The position numbers and the translations under genes are program-made. The notes under the pieces are model-generated. The model saw only the letters and a list, made by a program, of their open reading frames with translations, searched no databases and was not told where the DNA came from. This document shows, piece by piece, positions 62,813 to 64,000 of a stretch of DNA of 64,000 nt; positions within the stretch are counted from its first letter, which is position 1, and each line of letters begins with the position of its first letter. The DNA comes from Nostoc sp. FACHB-152 (lineage in GTDB: Bacteria; Cyanobacteriota; Cyanobacteriia; Cyanobacteriales; Nostocaceae). The stretch covers positions 1 through 64,000 of the forward strand of contig NZ_JACJRV010000031.1 in assembly GCF_014697475.1 (NCBI RefSeq), written 5' to 3'.

Positions 62813-64000
62813 CTAAAGCTGTTCTACACCCAGTTGAGTATCAGCATTTTTCCAAGCAGTAACTAACTCTGATTGAACTTGTTGCACTGCATTATTTTTC
62901 TGCAATGCTTGCAAAGTTGTTTGCAGTCCAAATAAAGAACGTCCGTTATGGGGATATTTTGTTAAATCGGCTCGAAAAGCTTGTTCGGCTGCTGCATAAT
63001 CACCTTTTGCTAACAGTACACTACCTAATGCTTCTCTTGTAGGAAAGTACCAATCTGGTGGTTCAACATAATCAAGGGCATCTTCTGCCGCTACTGCTTG
63101 CTGTAAAATTTCAACAGCAGAGTCGTAATCATGGTTAGCTTTGGCAATTTTGGCATCCAGGAATTTTTGAGCAATGTTGAGAATACGGCTGGCGGGTGTG
63201 AAGCCAATAGTTGCTGTGGCTGGAATTACTTTTGTTGCAGCTAATAATGCGTGACTCTCGTTTGCTGCTGCTTCGACGTTACCTTTGCCGGCATATGCTA
63301 AACCCTTAGTAAAATGCCAGAGTGCAGTGGTGGTAGGGAGTGTGCTATTAGGAGCCGGAGTTTGCAAAATTGCATCCCAGTCAGCAAATCGGGCTTGCAT
63401 CAGCATTTTATTGGCTAGGAATCCCTCAAGCATTGGTAAATGAGGGTCGATAGAGGTAGCGTGTTTGACTAATTTATCAGCAGCAGCTAGAGCATCATGA
63501 TATCTGCCTGCCATACTACTAGCTAGCATCATGAAGTGGAGATTGTGGGTCAAGTATAACTGTGGGTAAATCCCCTGGACTTGATTGTGACAGATGTAAG
63601 ACTCATCTTGAGCGATCGCTTGCACATTGACTCGTCTCGCTCCGTCATAATCTCCCACCCGGAAATAAATATGAGAAGGCATATGTACTAAATGTCCCAC
63701 AGTCGGCGCGATATTTTCTAGCCGCTTGGCACTTTCAAGGGCGCGTTCAGGGTGTAGTGAAGCCTCTACGGCATGGATATAGTAGTGATTCGCTCCCGCA
63801 TGATTTGGATCTTGTTGCAGTACCGATTCTAAAACAGCAACAATCTCTTCTGTACCTGGCAGTGGTTGACCATCATGAGTCCAAAGTTGCCAGGGATGTA
63901 AATCCATCATACTTTCTGCGAACAGCGTCGCTGCATCTAAGTCATCAGGATAACGCTTGGCAAGACTTGCCATTGCTTTGGCATAATCTATATCTAATTG
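62813..64000 (-). CDS. tetratricopeptide-repeat protein, 5' end beyond the window
   Basis: At least 395 residues of a helical-repeat protein are present; the frame stays open to the right edge, so the start is missing. Helical pairs such as AANESHALLAATKVIPA, YDSAVEILQQAV and GDYAAAEQAFRADLTKYPHNGRSLFGL match TPR or SEL1-like repeats near the C-terminus. Upstream, VGHLVHMPSHIYFRVGDYDGA and ANHYYIHAVEAS hold conserved His and Tyr residues that recur in a family of large bacterial TPR proteins. The function is unknown; partner binding is likely. Confidence 0.8.
   Translation of the reverse strand, partial: QLDIDYAKAMASLAKRYPDDLDAATLFAESMMDLHPWQLWTHDGQPLPGTEEIVAVLESVLQQDPNHAGANHYYIHAVEASLHPERALESAKRLENIAPTVGHLVHMPSHIYFRVGDYDGARRVNVQAIAQDESYICHNQVQGIYPQLYLTHNLHFMMLASSMAGRYHDALAAADKLVKHATSIDPHLPMLEGFLANKMLMQARFADWDAILQTPAPNSTLPTTTALWHFTKGLAYAGKGNVEAAANESHALLAATKVIPATATIGFTPASRILNIAQKFLDAKIAKANHDYDSAVEILQQAVAAEDALDYVEPPDWYFPTREALGSVLLAKGDYAAAEQAFRADLTKYPHNGRSLFGLQTTLQALQKNNAVQQVQSELVTAWKNADTQLGVEQL

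Overview
The window looks like the chromosome of a filamentous, probably heterocyst-forming cyanobacterium (Nostocales: Nostoc, Calothrix, Tolypothrix and relatives). The signs are frequent HIP1 octamers (GCGATCGC) in and between genes, gaps full of heptanucleotide minisatellites and palindromic repeats, SLH-porin, AMIN-domain and FHA proteins of cyanobacterial type, and an frt/glcP/oprB sugar-uptake locus of the kind described in Nostoc and Anabaena variabilis. The species cannot be fixed from this sequence alone.

Layout. 0.1-1.1 kb: a CRISPR array of 14 identical repeats, probably transcribed leftwards, with no cas genes in view. 1.4-3.6 kb: small hypotheticals and an alpha/beta hydrolase. 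3.8-6.7 kb: a divergent Mn/Zn ABC transporter. 6.8-11.2 kb: small accessory genes (CX4R phosphatase, cupin, two GNATs, LysR, GST). 11.5-15.9 kb: cell-wall genes (AMIN-serine hydrolase, D-Ala-D-Ala carboxypeptidase) and an RTX protein. 16.4-25.5 kb: FHA membrane protein, a PhnD-like binding protein overlapping a histidine kinase, TauE/SafE with its DUF1634 partner, a tandem pair of secreted paralogues, CadD-like and APC transporters. 26.1-34.6 kb: mostly housekeeping (queF, radC, a phosphoribulokinase paralogue, an ATP-grasp ligase, argJ), plus a 9 x 21 bp tandem repeat. 34.8-47.4 kb: a sugar locus. 47.4-64 kb: BacA-like ABC protein, ftsH, a class IV aminotransferase, a Gdx-like guanidinium exporter, desaturase, ExbB/ExbD, a Cache histidine kinase, a GHL10 glycosidase and a TPR protein cut by the right edge.

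The sugar locus is the most coherent system. An outer-membrane porin (oprB), an MFS glucose permease (glcP) and an ABC fructose/ribose-type importer (frtABC) read leftwards. A divergent LacI-type regulator (frtR) is preceded by two near-identical 20 bp palindromes that look like its operators. Next to it lies a secreted fusion of aldose 1-epimerase and gluconolactonase, only 27 bp from a divergent secreted PQQ-type sugar dehydrogenase. Together these could anomerise glucose, oxidise it to lactone and hydrolyse it to gluconate outside the cytoplasm. A 291 bp, roughly 94% identical piece of the dehydrogenase gene sits just after frtR as a broken copy.

Other points of note: a nested MITE-like repeat family (49.3, 55.2 and 57.7 kb), one copy of which supplies the stop codon of a desaturase gene; a probable non-ATG (ATT) start for the class IV aminotransferase; a phosphoribulokinase paralogue without the P-loop cysteine; a class A beta-lactamase-like protein without the usual omega-loop glutamate; and several near-perfect intergenic palindromes used as terminators.
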